Below, piece after piece: positions 29,473 to 43,327 of a stretch of DNA of 64,000 nt. The DNA comes from Spiroplasma culicicola AES-1. GTDB lineage: Bacteria; Bacillota_I; Bacilli_A; Mycoplasmatales; Mycoplasmataceae. The stretch is from positions 372,001-436,000 of the forward strand of contig NZ_CP006681.1 of NCBI RefSeq assembly GCF_000565175.1, in the 5' to 3' direction. Made by a program: the position numbers and the translations under genes. Each line of letters starts with the position of its first letter. The stretch's first letter is position 1. The notes under the pieces were generated by a model. It did not search any database. It saw nothing but the letters and a program-made list of their open reading frames with translations, and had not been told where the DNA came from.

Positions 29473-30047
29473 TGGCTAATAAAGAAGAACAAAACAATAT
29501 TTTAAATCTTTTTGAAATCATTAAAAAAGAATTAAATGTTGAACCAACAAAAGAAGGCGAAGAAAAACAAGAGTTGAGCAATATTGAAAAACTTGAATTA
29601 GAATTTGCAAATTTAATCGATCAAAACTCAAAACTAGAAGAGGCTCGTTTAATTGCAGTGGCAGATACTCAAAATACAGTAAAGCGTTTCCAAAATGAAG
29701 CAGTATTGGTACGTAAGTATGGTGGAGAACGTCTTGCAACTGAATTAATTCCAGCAATTGATATGTTTAGAAGTGTTTTAAAATCAACACCAGATAATCC
29801 AGAAATCAAAAACTATTTAATGGGATTTGAAATGATTATCAATCAAATTGATCAAGCATTAAATAATGCAGGAGTATCAATGATAACAACAAATTTAGGA
29901 GATGATTTAAATCCAGAAATTCACAATGCAATTGAACAAGTTGAGTCAAACGATTTTACAACTGGAAAAATTGTTGCAGTAATTTCAAATGGATATAAAT
30001 TACATGATAGAGTAATTAAACATGCAGCTGTAAAAGTTGCAAAATAA
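29472..30047 (+). CDS. grpE: Nucleotide exchange factor GrpE
   Basis: A 191-residue co-chaperone that releases ADP from DnaK. A long N-terminal helix covers about 20-95, with NTVKRFQNEA, followed by the four-helix and beta parts, IPAIDMFRSVLK and the late LNPEIHNAI and GYKLHDRVIKHAAVKV segment, diagnostic of GrpE. The start codon overlaps the hrcA stop (TAATG), giving tight coupling. dnaK follows after 35 bases. Confidence 0.95.
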   Translation: MANKEEQNNILNLFEIIKKELNVEPTKEGEEKQELSNIEKLELEFANLIDQNSKLEEARLIAVADTQNTVKRFQNEAVLVRKYGGERLATELIPAIDMFRSVLKSTPDNPEIKNYLMGFEMIINQIDQALNNAGVSMITTNLGDDLNPEIHNAIEQVESNDFTTGKIVAVISNGYKLHDRVIKHAAVKVAK

Positions 30048-30064
30048 TAAAATATAGAATATAA

Positions 30065-31885
<1,821 letters not shown>

Positions 31886-31886
31886 T

Positions 31887-31921
31887 TTTAAAAAACAACT
31901 ACTTGCTAGTTGTTTTTTAAA
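31887..31921 (+). terminator. Hairpin between dnaK and dnaJ, possible attenuator
   Basis: TTTAAAAAACAACTA pairs perfectly with TAGTTGTTTTTTAAA around CTTGC. The T run is inside the stem rather than after it. It would lower but not stop transcription into dnaJ or protect the dnaK 3' end. Confidence 0.7.
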
Positions 31922-31944
31922 GATAGGAAAAGAGGTGTTACATT

Positions 31945-33090
31945 ATGGCTAATAAGCGCGATTATTATGAAGTCCTTGGAGTTTCAAAATCTGCAACAGA
32001 AGATGAAATTAAAAAAGCATATCGAAAATTAGCTAAAAAATATCACCCTGATGTCAACAAAGAACATGATGCAGAAGAAAAATTTAAAGAAGCAACTGAA
32101 GCCGCTGAAGTATTGTTAGATGCCAATAAAAGAGCTACTTATGATCAATTTGGTCATGATGGTTTAAAAGGTATGGGACAAGGCTTTGGCCAAGGTTTTG
32201 GTGGCTTTGAAGATTTCTTTTCAAATATGGGTGGAGGAAGTGACTTCTTTTCAGATATATTTTCTAACTTCTTTGGTGGGGGAGCTAGAAGTTCATCAGG
32301 ATTTTCACGTAACTCAAGTCGTGGTCCTTCAAGAGGAAAAGATATTGTCATTGATTTAAATTTATCATTGAAAGAATTAATGTTTGGAATTGATAAGGAA
32401 GTTGACTTAAAATTAATTGCCAAATGTGAAGAATGTGATGGTCATGGCGCAGTTGATCCAAAAGATGTCACAACTTGTGATGTATGTAATGGAATTGGAG
32501 TTGTTACAGTTCTCCAAGATATGGGAATTGCCAAATTTCAAACTCAACAACCTTGTCCTAAATGTAAAGGAAATGGAAAAGTTAATAAAAATCCATGTAA
32601 ACCATGTAAAGGTGATGGAGTTAAATTGAAAAATGAAACCATTGTTTTACCAATTCCAAAAGGTCTAAGTCCAGGTCAACAAATTGTTTTACGCAATGCT
32701 GGAAATTATGGAGCCAATGGGGGAGAACGTGGCCACATTTATGCCAATATTCATCTAAAAGCAAGTAAAAAAATTAGTATCATAAATCAATATGATATTA
32801 AAACAACAATTGATGTTTCATATTTAGATGCTTTATTACATAATGACTTAACAGTTGACACTCTTGATGGTCAAGTAAGTGTTAAATTGCCAAAACACAT
32901 TAAAAATGGAGAACAAGTTATTTTAAAACATCATGGTCTATATAGTGGAGTTAAATCTTCAAAACGTGGGGACATGATTTTAATAATTAATCTTGTTATT
33001 CCTGATAAAATTTCAGATAAAGAAAAAGCAGCTTTTGAACTTCTTGAAAAAGATAGTGACTTTAAAGTTCAAAATGAAATTAAAGAATAA
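31945..33090 (+). CDS. dnaJ: Chaperone DnaJ (Hsp40)
   Basis: A 381-residue type I DnaJ. The J domain (1-70) has the catalytic HPD in [10 protein letters not shown] Gly/Phe-rich linker covers about 75-130. Four zinc-binding repeats follow: [24 protein letters not shown] and CKPCKGDG. The two substrate-binding barrels complete the length. It activates DnaK ATP hydrolysis and delivers clients. Ribosome site AGAGGTG. A terminator follows. Confidence 0.97.
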   Translation: MANKRDYYEVLGVSKSATEDEIKKAYRKLAKKYHPDVNKEHDAEEKFKEATEAAEVLLDANKRATYDQFGHDGLKGMGQGFGQGFGGFEDFFSNMGGGSDFFSDIFSNFFGGGARSSSGFSRNSSRGPSRGKDIVIDLNLSLKELMFGIDKEVDLKLIAKCEECDGHGAVDPKDVTTCDVCNGIGVVTVLQDMGIAKFQTQQPCPKCKGNGKVNKNPCKPCKGDGVKLKNETIVLPIPKGLSPGQQIVLRNAGNYGANGGERGHIYANIHLKASKKISIINQYDIKTTIDVSYLDALLHNDLTVDTLDGQVSVKLPKHIKNGEQVILKHHGLYSGVKSSKRGDMILIINLVIPDKISDKEKAAFELLEKDSDFKVQNEIKE

Positions 33091-33102
33091 TTTAAGAGCT
33101 AG

Positions 33103-33131
33103 AAAATATCTTATGTGCTAAGATATTTTTT
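33103..33131 (+). terminator. Terminator of the hrcA-dnaJ operon
   Basis: AAAATATCTTA pairs with TAAGATATTTT around TGTGC, followed by T residues. Confidence 0.88.
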
Positions 33132-33173
33132 ACTTTGTTTTATTGTATAATCAAATAATGGGAGGTGAGATCT

Positions 33174-34328
33174 ATGTCTGATAAAATTAAAGTTTTACAA
33201 ATTAATCGCGAAATTAATAAAGAAGTTAAATCTGTAAATGGTAAAAAAGTTTTTAAACCAGTTGATGATGTTTGATATGAAGATAATTCTTCAAGTGTAT
33301 CAATGGATTTTGATCGTACTTTAAATTTTAAAAAGAATGTAGGTCCCAAAATTTCATTAGTTCAAAATGCAAATTCCCATTTTTTTAAACCAGAAACAAA
33401 TCAAGATATGACATTTAAAAAAGAAGACATTGGTGCTAATGATTTTGAATCTTTAAATATTGTTGATCGTCGTTTTACAAAACGCAGTTCAGCTTTACCA
33501 GATCAAATTTTGAAATTAAGAGATGAATCATATCAAAATCAACAAGCCCAAAAAGATGTTTTACTTGAAAAATTAAATGTTAATTTAAAATTTAAAAATA
33601 ACTTTGAAAATTATAATTTGACAAATCTAAATGATATTCCAGTTTCAAAAAATAAACAATTTATTGAAGATGTTAAAAAAAGTTTATTAAATACAGACAC
33701 AATTAATCAACAAGAATTAATTACTCCTTCAAGAGAAAAAACTAAAAAAATTGATGAACCAATTATTACAAATGAAGTTTTTGAACAAAAACAACCTGAA
33801 GAAGTAACTAATGAAAATGTTTCACCGTTTGATCCAAATAAATTAAATGATTTAGATATTGCAAAAAGTCCAAATTTTGTTCTTGAAGAACAAAAAAAAG
33901 ATGAAATCAAAAATGAAGTGGCACCTATTAATAAAAATGAAATTTCAATTAAAGAACAAAATCATTTATTTAATATTGAAAGTGAAAGTTTTATTGAAGA
34001 TTTATCAATTCCAGTTATTAGAGATTTTGACAAAACTTATACAGAACAAACAGATGATTTAGAACGTGTTATTAAGGAATTGGAAAATAATAAAACTAAA
34101 TTAAATGCAAAAAATATAGATTTATTTGTAACAGAACCCCAAAATGATACAACAATGTTAGTTAATCGTTTAGCAAATGGGGCAAATGAGATTAGAAAAT
34201 TAAATTTAAGTGCTGCTAAATTTGATGATTTTGAATCATGATTTAATAGTTCAAAAGATGTTGCAAAATTGGCAAAACTTGCCAAAAAAGAGAAAAAAAG
34301 AATGACAAAAAATTCTAAAGGAAAATAA
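33174..34328 (+). CDS. Hypothetical charged, largely disordered protein
   Basis: A 384-residue hydrophilic protein, very rich in Asn, Lys, Glu, Asp and Ser, with no membrane span or enzyme motif. Short helical islands alternate with disordered stretches; the end is a basic helix (KLAKLAKKEKKR). TGA is read as Trp twice (DVWYED and ESWFNS). GGGAGGTGAGA precedes the start, and mnmA follows after three bases, so it is expressed with a tRNA-thiolation enzyme. The make-up resembles the proteins at 42246 and 43328. Function unknown; a cytoskeletal or scaffold role is possible. Confidence 0.72.
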
Positions 34329-35453
<1,125 letters not shown>

Positions 35454-35514
35454 ATGGTATTTTTTAAAAAAAATAAGTTAAAATTGATATGAAATTAAAA
35501 AAGGGAGTAGATGT

Positions 35515-36144
35515 ATGAACATATTAGCACAAAACTATACTTCAACAATTATTATTGGAGTAGTTGCACTTGTAATTATTGTATTTATTATCGTATCTGC
35601 AATTACAAGTAAAAAAGCGCAAAAAAAAGAACAACAAAAAAGAAAAAAAGTTGTTAAAGATGAAATTAAACTATATTTATCAAAAACTCAAAGTTTAAAA
35701 AACATTAAAATTGATTATGAAAAAGTATATGCTCGTAAGGGTGCAGAATACAAATATCGTGACGTTTTTGATGTTGTTGTAAATATCTATGAACCAAAAA
35801 CAAATAATTTATTGTATACAAGAGCTTATGAAGTTGAAGGTATCACAACTCGTGCTGACAAAAAAACATATACTACTGCATGACAAGTCAATCAAGAATT
35901 GGATTTAGAAGATACAAAAAAACGTATAGCAATTGCTGAAAAGAAAATCAAATTGACAAAAGAAGAAGCCAAAACTTTGAAAAAAGAAGATTTAGCAAAA
36001 GCAAAAGAACAAAAAGTACAAATGAAAGAAGAAATGAAACAGTTAAAAGAAGCCAAAGCTGAACAAAAGAAAGCAAATTCTCCAAGAATTGATGAAGCTG
36101 TTAAGGCAACTACTGTTAAATTTATTCCAAGAAGAAATAAATAA
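35515..36144 (+). CDS. Membrane-anchored coiled-coil hypothetical protein
   Basis: A 209-residue protein. A single N-terminal hydrophobic helix (about 11-31, IIIGVVALVIIVFIIVSAI) is followed by a very basic stretch, so the bulk lies in the cytosol. A small mixed domain covers 45-125, and a long Lys/Glu coiled coil covers about 130-190. The order recalls the 44630 protein. GGGAG precedes the ATG. It lies alone before a terminator. No family recognised. Confidence 0.72.
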
Positions 36145-36174
36145 CATATTTCTATTTAGAAATATGTTTTTTTA
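36143..36174 (+). terminator. Terminator after the 35515 gene
   Basis: AACATATTTCTA pairs with TAGAAATATGTT around a short loop, followed by T residues. Confidence 0.85.
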
Positions 36175-36206
36175 TATGATAATTATATTTGGAGGTGACT
36201 TTTAGA

Positions 36207-38282
36207 ATGGAATTAAAAAATAAAGTATCAAAAGAAGACTTTAAACGCTATATGAATGATTGTTCAAAGTTAAGTTGAATTTTTCATTCAATTGATAACT
36301 TTAAAAAAGCAATTGATTTTAAAAAAAGTCACAAGATATCAACAAAATTAAAAGTTGAATTAGAAAATAGTGATGAATATAATACTGCTGAAGGTTTTGA
36401 GCCTTTAACTTTATATGAAAGATTGCTAACAGCCTCAGATTTAACAAAAGATGAGTTGATTCAGCAAAAAGCTTTATTGGCAAATATTGACAATGCAAAT
36501 GGTTTAGAATTAAGTCCAACTCCAGCAGAAACTATTATTGATGGTAATGCCGTAGGAGATGCTGCACGAGAATATTTTATTGCTGATTTATATGAATATA
36601 ATCGTGAACATAAAACACAATATCAATATTTTGATTTTTTACAATATGGATTTGCTGAATCAGTTGATTTAACACGTGATATTTTAAAAGATGATACACA
36701 TCGTGTTTTATTTGAACCATCATTTGAATATGGTAATTCAAAATTAAAAATTAGATGTGATATTTTAATTAATAAAGGAAATCGTCATGTTGAAATTATT
36801 GAAGTTAAAGGTTCAACAAAAGAAAAGAAAGATCATTTTTATGATTTATTTTATCAATGATATTTATTAAAAAAATTAGGCTATATTATTGATTCAGTTA
36901 AATTATGTTTAATTAATAAAAATTATTATCGTGGATTAGGAGAAATTGATCCAGGATTAGTTTTAAGTTTAGAAGAAGAATTTATTGATTTTGAAAAAGA
37001 AATTAAAATTCCATTTTTAGATAATGATTTTGAAGTGCCAAATAATGATTTTAAATCAGACATTGAGTATTCAAAATTATTTGTTGTTTCAAATACTTAT
37101 AATGAACAAAAAATTAAACCAGATTATTTAGCGATTTTTGAAAATATTGCAGATAAAAATGATATTGATTATTTATTTGAAAAAATTGCTGCAATATATA
37201 ATGATGAAAATTTTTTACTTAATGAAAAATGTGGAAAGTTTAAAATGGATTTTAAAAATGAAACAATTGATTATAAAAAAGCATATTGTCGCCATATTTT
37301 TAAGTATCGCAATTTAGATGAATTTAATGTTTTAAATTTACCTCAAATGCATACAAAAGTTGGAGAAATTCTGTGAACACGAGATTTCTTTTATTTAAAA
37401 GATATTCAAGATCCCTTTGATAAAAAATATACAGATTCACAAAATAAGCCAATCTTTTCTGCCACAAACGCACGTTTAATTAATTTAACAAATCAATATT
37501 TAAAAAATAATTGTCAAACTAGTCCAGATATGATTGTTGATATGAATAGAATTGATGATATTGTTGATTTACTAAAAGATTATTATCAATATCCAGTTTA
37601 TATGTATGATTTTGAAACTTCAAAATGGGCTGTACCTAACTTTAATAAATCAAAAAGTTATATGCAAATTCCATTTCAATATTCAATTCACACAATTTTA
37701 GATGATAAATATGATTTTAAAAATTCACAAGCAACAATGAAACATGCAAATTTTATTGCCAATTCTCAAAATGATCCAAGACCTGAATTTATCCAAAAGT
37801 TTATTAAAGATTCATTTGAGTTTGGACCAGGAATCTATGTTGCCTACAATAAGTCATTTGAAAAAATGGTTTTAAGACAATTAATTCAGTTATTTCCTGA
37901 ATATAGAAAGCCGTTGCATTATATTTGACAAAATACAATTGATTTACGTGATTTTTTTGCCAAAGCACAAAATAATTGATTGATTTATCACCCAGAATTT
38001 AAGGGAAAGTCATCAATTAAAATTACTCAACCAGTTTTAGATGGTTCATTAAGTTATAAAGATTTAAGAATTAATAAGGGAGATAAAGCAAGTCAAGTAT
38101 TTCGTCAATTTGCAGATGATTTTTTTACTCAAGAACAATGAGAAAATATCTTTAAAAAAGATATGTTAGCTTATTGCGATCGCGATACTTTAGCAATGGT
38201 TGTAGTCTTGCAAAAAGTTGTAGAATTAATCAAAGAAATTGATCCAATGTTAATTGAAACAATTAAAAAAGGAGAATCTTAA
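36207..38282 (+). CDS. DUF2779 protein: PD-(D/E)XK nuclease-like plus DEDD exonuclease-like domains
   Basis: A 691-residue protein. Residues about 110-230 carry RCDILIN then EIIEVKGSTKEK, the spaced D and E-x-K of a Cas4-like PD-(D/E)XK fold. Residues about 455-690 begin with YMYDFETSKWAVP, a DEDD exonuclease first motif (D-x-E), continue with VAYNKSFEKMVL and end with YCDRDTLAMV, matching the later acidic positions. DUF2779 is the name of this C-terminal half. Both parts would act on nucleic acid ends, but no activity is established to my knowledge. GGAGGTGAC lies ahead of the start. fmt begins one base after the stop, with its ribosome site inside this gene. Confidence 0.8.
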
Positions 38283-38283
38283 T

Positions 38284-39252
38284 ATGAGTTATAAAGTAAT
38301 ATTTTGTGGAACGCCCCCAATTTCAGTTGAAATCTTAAAAGGACTTGAAAATATTGATGTTGAAATTGTGGGAATAATTACTCAACCAGATAAAAAAGTA
38401 GGGCGTAAAAAAGAGATTATGCCTTCCCCAGTTAAACAATATAGTTTAGAAAAAAAATATCCAATAATTCAACCATATAAAATGATTGATTCCTTTGAAC
38501 AAATAAAAGCATTAAATGCAGATTTTTTAATTACTTGTGCTTTTGGCCAATTTGTACCTCAAAAAATTTTGAATTTATTTAAAAATTCTATTAATGTTCA
38601 TGCTTCTTTACTACCAAAATATCGTGGAGGAAGTCCAATTCAATTTGCTATAAAAGATGGATGTCAAAAAACTGGTATTTCATTAATGAAAATGATTAAA
38701 AAAATGGATGCTGGAGCAGTTTATGCTCAAGAAGAATTAAAAATTGAAACAAATGATGACTCAGGATCACTATTTGATAAAATGGCAGTTTTGGGTAAAA
38801 ATATGATTGAAAAATATTTAATTGATATTTTAAATGAAACATTGACAGGAATTGTTCAAGATGAAAATGAAGTAACTTTTGCTTATAACTTGACTAATGA
38901 ACAAGAAGAAATTGATTGAAAATTGCCAAAACATGACATTGTAAATTTTATAAGAGCGTTAAGTCCTGCTCCAATTGCATTTACACATATTAATGATGAA
39001 AGAATTAAAATTAAAAAAGCAAGAGTAATTGGTGATGAAGAAATCTTTATAGCTGTTTCAAAAATTTTTCAAGTAGGAGAAATTGTCACAACAGATAAAG
39101 AAGGAATAATTGTGCAAACTATTGATGGTTATATCAAGATTTTAGAATTACAAAGAAGTGGAAAAACTATGGTTGATGCAGGCAGTTTTCACTTTCCAAA
39201 TTCACCATTACATATGGGAATTAGGTTTGGTCAAAAAATAGAGCAAAATTAA
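38284..39252 (+). CDS. fmt: Methionyl-tRNA formyltransferase
   Basis: A 322-residue enzyme that formylates initiator Met-tRNA with 10-formyl-THF. FCGTPPISV opens the Rossmann fold. The catalytic segment SINVHASLLPKYRGGSPIQ contains the conserved Asn and His, and the family's loop GISLMKMIKKMDAG follows. The C-terminal OB-like tRNA-binding domain is present. ATG at 38284 is used because GGAG lies ten bases ahead; the frame extends upstream only into the end of the DUF2779 gene. Confidence 0.96.
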
Positions 39253-39299
39253 GCAAATTTGTATATAATAAAAATGATTTTAAAAAATAAGGAGATTTT

Positions 39300-39860
39300 A
39301 TGTTAGTAAACGATTTAAGACCAGGAAGTACATTCTTGTACGATGGAAATATTTTTGTAGTTTTAGAAAATTCATTTTCTAAATCAGGAAGACAACAAGG
39401 TAAAGTAACTGTTAAAATTAAAAATTTAAGAACTGGGGCAAGATTGGAGTTAACTTTCACAGGTGGTGAAAAAGTTGATAAAGCCATGATTGAGAAAAAA
39501 GATATGCAATATCTATATAATGATGGTTCAAATTGTATGTTAATGGATACAGAAACTTATGATCAAGTTGAAATTGCTTCAAGTAAATTAGAATGAGAAT
39601 TGAAATTCTTAACAGAAGGTACAATGGTAAAAATGACAGAATATGAAGGAGAAATCTTGGGTATTACTATTCCAGAAAAAATGGAATTAGAAGTTGTTGA
39701 AGCAGAACCAGCTGTTAAAGGAGATACTACAAGTGGTGCTCAAAAGAAAGCCAAAGTAGAAACTGGATTAGAAATTCAAGTACCATTATTTATTAAAGAA
39801 GGCGAAAAAGTTATTATTAACACAAATGATGGAAAATATGCTGGAAGAGCATCAAACTAG
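39300..39860 (+). CDS. efp: Elongation factor P
   Basis: A 186-residue, three-barrel protein that relieves ribosome stalling at polyproline. It starts with MLVNDLRPGSTFLYDGNIF and has YDQVEIASSKLEWELKFLTEG and the C-terminal YAGRAS. The tip loop that normally reads PGKG is SGRQQG here, with Arg at position 31 instead of the lysine that is usually modified, so modification by the EpmA or YmfI-type routes seems excluded. TATAAT at 39264 and a GGAG ribosome site precede it. Confidence 0.95.
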
Positions 39861-39897
39861 TGTAAAATAATTAAGGAAAAGAATTGGAGTTAAAAAT

Positions 39898-40191
39898 ATG
39901 TATATTTCAATGGAACGAAATTCAAGAGGAAATCTTGAAATTGAAGAAAAAATCTTAAATAAAATTATTGAATTTGATGTTTCTAACAATTCAAAAGGAA
40001 TTGAAAAAACTGAGGCTTCAGTGAGCTTACATCATGAAAATACTTTATTTATCTTAATAAAGTTATACGTAAGTAACAGAGATAGCTTAAAAATTGATGA
40101 ATCAAAATTAAACGCAACTATTATAGCTTCAATGGAAAAAACATTATTAATTAAGCCAAAAAATATTGCATTTGCTTATATTAAAAAATAA
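39898..40191 (+). CDS. Asp23/Gls24-like small protein
   Basis: A 97-residue protein just after efp. In Bacillus relatives an Asp23/Gls24 (DUF322) gene lies near efp, and the strand-helix pattern here (a start like LEIEEKILNKIIEFDV, then a central VSLHHENTLFILIKLYV strand pair) fits that fold. The sequence match is weak. Asp23-type proteins sit at the membrane and influence envelope stress in Firmicutes; the mollicute role is unknown. A terminator follows. Confidence 0.5.
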   Translation: MYISMERNSRGNLEIEEKILNKIIEFDVSNNSKGIEKTEASVSLHHENTLFILIKLYVSNRDSLKIDESKLNATIIASMEKTLLIKPKNIAFAYIKK

Positions 40192-40204
40192 TTTAGATAA
40201 TTTT

Positions 40205-40230
40205 AAATCAACTTGAGAGTTGATTTTTTT
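40205..40230 (+). terminator. Terminator after the efp gene pair
   Basis: AAATCAACT pairs with AGTTGATTT around TGAG, followed by T residues. Confidence 0.88.
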
Positions 40231-40325
40231 GACTATTATTTATCTCAATAAAAAGGGTATAATATTAACATAAATTTAAGACAAAAAACCACTAAATATA
40301 GCATTATCCCAACTAGGACTACAAA

Positions 40326-40361
40326 ATAAGACAAAAATAGTGTATAATATTTTTGTCTTAT
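40326..40361 (+). promoter_or_regulatory. 14-bp inverted repeat with TATAAT in its centre
   Basis: ATAAGACAAAAATA (40326-40339) and TATTTTTGTCTTAT (40348-40361) are perfect complements; the intervening bases plus one arm base form TATAAT (40343-40348). A second TATAAT lies upstream at 40258-40263. No good -35 is visible. The symmetry centred on the -10 suggests an operator for the 40388 gene group. Confidence 0.6.
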
Positions 40362-40387
40362 AGTTATTAAATTAGGAGGAACGTTAC

Positions 40388-42178
40388 ATGGCTGCAACTA
40401 AAAAAACAACAAGTAAAGCAAAAGGGCAATTACAAAAGCCTGGTACTGAATATATATGGCAACCTTTCAGTCCAAAATCTTTGGCCTTAATTAATAAATA
40501 CAACCTTCAAACTGATGAAAGTTATAAAAAACTAATCTCATCATTTGAAAGAATTGAATCATTACCTCAAGATGATCCAAGAAGACCAAATTTGGTTGAA
40601 TTATGAGAAGCTGAATTTAACAGATTATTTAAGCATTTCTGAGAAAATTATGCGGGGGCTACTAAAAAAGATAGTGGTGTTTCAGGATGAAAAGATCGTT
40701 TAGATATTAAAGATTCACCAACAACTCCAGATGAAAAGAGAAAAGACTTAATGTCAAGACTTTCACCTGGTGCTGGAAATGGTAATAGAAATACTAAAGA
40801 AGAAATCATGAACCGTGCTGGTTATCAACCACAAATCAGAACTGAACAATTTAACTTTACAGCAACTCCAAAAACTGGTCAAAATTTACATGAAATTGAA
40901 AACTTGTTAAACATTGCAGAAGAAAAAGGAATGACAACTCCTGAAAGTATTCTGCAAAATGGCTTTGGTGCAGTTGGCGCTAATGTACAAGATAATTCAA
41001 CAATTGATTTTGATGAAGAAACAAAAATCATGACTCAAGAAGTTAAACCAGATCCTAATTTACTAGACTTTGTAAATGGATCTTCTTCTGAAGATAACAG
41101 CAGTGTTGAAAAAGAAACACCTGCAAATGATTTTAATAATACATCATATATAGCAAATGAAAGTATGTCTAGAGAAGAATTTAATTCTTTAAACAATATT
41201 CAAGGAGAAATGCCTCCCCAACAAGATGCAGATGCATTATCTGTGTTAGAATTGGGAACAGACTTTTTCCAATCACAATTGGGAGCACATGGTCTACAAC
41301 CTGAAACTCAAACAGAAGATGGAATGGCACCAATGACTTATTCTGAAAAAGATGAGTTAATTAATCCAGAAAAAAGAAATATTCTTTCAAAAGATGGATT
41401 TGAAGTTCACATTAATAGTGATGGTGGCTCAATGGCTGGTAAAGCCAACTATGATATTCAAACTGGTGAAATGTCAAAACCATATCATGAAATTAAACCA
41501 GTTGGAAATTATGGGATGTCTTTTGATTATGCAAAAAGACCTTCAATGCAAGATCTTTTAGATGCACATAAACGTGAAGGTCAAGCACTTGACGAAATGA
41601 CACAAAAAATTGAATTCTTAAGAGATTTACGTAATGAACGTCGTCACAGAATCAATATGATGAAAATTGAACGTGCAAATAGTTATATTGTTGCAAGAGC
41701 AAGAAGAATGGCTGAAGCTCGTGAATTGAGACGAATTAAAAAACGTGATGAATTAAATCTAAAAGCAATTGAAAAAGCTGATAGAATGAGAAGACTTCAA
41801 GAACGTCAAAAACTAATCGAATTAATGAAAGAACGTCAAATTAAGAGAGCTGAAGAAAAACGTGTAGCAACAGTTCTTCGTTTAGAAAGAGAAAGACGTT
41901 TAGAGAGAGATGCAAAATATAGGGCAGAAATTGCATCAATTGATGCTCAAATTAGACATGAGCAAGAACTTATCAAACGTACAGAATTGAAAATGAAAGC
42001 CTACTTTACAAAAGTACATGATGATCAATTATTTGATGAATCTCTAAGAATTGCTAAAAAATCAAGTCAATTTGCACAACTTGAGCAAAAAGCAGAAGCA
42101 ATGCAAGAACTTGAAGAAGCAAAAAGAAGAGATAGAATTGAAAAAATTAGTAGAAAATTTAATAAAAATATCAAATAG
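40388..42178 (+). CDS. Large charged hypothetical protein with Arg-rich coiled coil
   Basis: A 596-residue protein and first gene of a lineage-type block. Residues 1-20 are a Lys/Thr/Ala tail, 20-100 a compact domain (EYIWQPFSPKSLALINKY, FKHFWENYAG), 120-390 acidic and disordered, and 395-590 a long helix rich in Arg, Glu and Met (RLERERRLERDAKYRAE), almost certainly coiled coil. No enzyme motif or membrane span. TAGGAGGAA lies six bases ahead. The design recalls internal cytoskeletal or attachment-organelle proteins of mollicutes, but I see no homology to a named one. Confidence 0.8.
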
Positions 42179-42245
42179 TGGGATGGGCGAGTTAAAAGAA
42201 AAAATACTCCCCATTTTTTTGTAAATATGAAAGGAAACGATGTTA

Positions 42246-43313
42246 ATGGCAATTAAAAAATCAAAAATTGTTTCAAGAATTCCAAAAGAAAGAGTTCTAG
42301 AAGAAGCAAAACTTGACCTGAAGACTATTAGTACTTTAACAGGTAAAATTGGGGTTACTTTTTCTTCAAATGATGAAGTACCACTTCATGATGCTGTAAA
42401 AAAAATGCAAAATAATCATGGAACAACTTCAAAGCTTTCTGATAAAGAAAATAAACGAGTACAAGAGATTGAACGTATAAAAAACAAAGCTGGAACAATT
42501 AACAATAAAGTTGTTAAATTAGAATCAAGAAAAAAAGCTTTTGTAAATACACGTAAATTATCACATGAACTTGAAATTGAAGAAAAAAGAAAACGTTCGC
42601 AACAAAGTAATAATAAATCATTGTCACAACTTCCCGATTTTATGAAATTAAATCAAGAAATTGCTCAAACATATTTACAAGAAACCACAAATAAACAAAA
42701 AATTAAAGATAATTCAAAGACTTTAAAAACAAGAAATACTAAAAAAACAGAAGTTATGGATTTTTTTGATACAAGTGAATCAAAAAAATTTAGTTTTAAG
42801 CAATCTACAAATATTAAACCTTCAGCAAGAAACACTAATTTTTTAACTAAACTAGATTATGTTTCTGAATCTTCAAAATATTTTGCCCAAGAATTAGGTT
42901 GAATTGAAAATGAAAAACCAAAAAGAATTTTTAATTCACCACTAAAAGAATATAAAATAGAAGATGAAGAAGGTAATGAAGAATTAATTGCAGAACAAGT
43001 TGAAGAAAATCAACTAAGAACAATTGATAATTTAAATGATACTCTTGATTTAGAAAGAGCACAGGCTCAAGAAGAGATGGATTTAAAAACAATTGATGCT
43101 TTAGCAAAGAAATTTGCACGTGAAGCTGAAGAAATTAAAAAAAATAATGATAAATTAGAACAAGAATTTATTAATGTATCTGATATTTATAAAAAAATAT
43201 TAGATCAAAGTCCAATATCAAAAATATCAAGAACAAGCAAACAAGTTGTTAAAGTTCCTGATGGAGTAGATATTAATAAAATACCTTCGTTTGTTTTGGA
43301 AGGAAAAAAGTAA
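42246..43313 (+). CDS. Hypothetical charged coiled-coil protein
   Basis: A 355-residue, Lys/Glu/Asn-rich protein without membrane spans. An N-terminal basic helix region (AIKKSKIVSRIPKERVLEEA) is followed by disordered stretches and a late helical part (LDLERAQAQEEMDLKTIDALAKKFAREAEE is split by no Trp). The ATG at 42246 is used since the AAGGAAA ribosome site is ten bases before it; an in-frame ATG at 42240 is too close to it. The next gene follows after 14 bases. Unknown family; composition matches its neighbours. Confidence 0.72.
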
Positions 43314-43327
43314 TAGGGGTGAATAGC

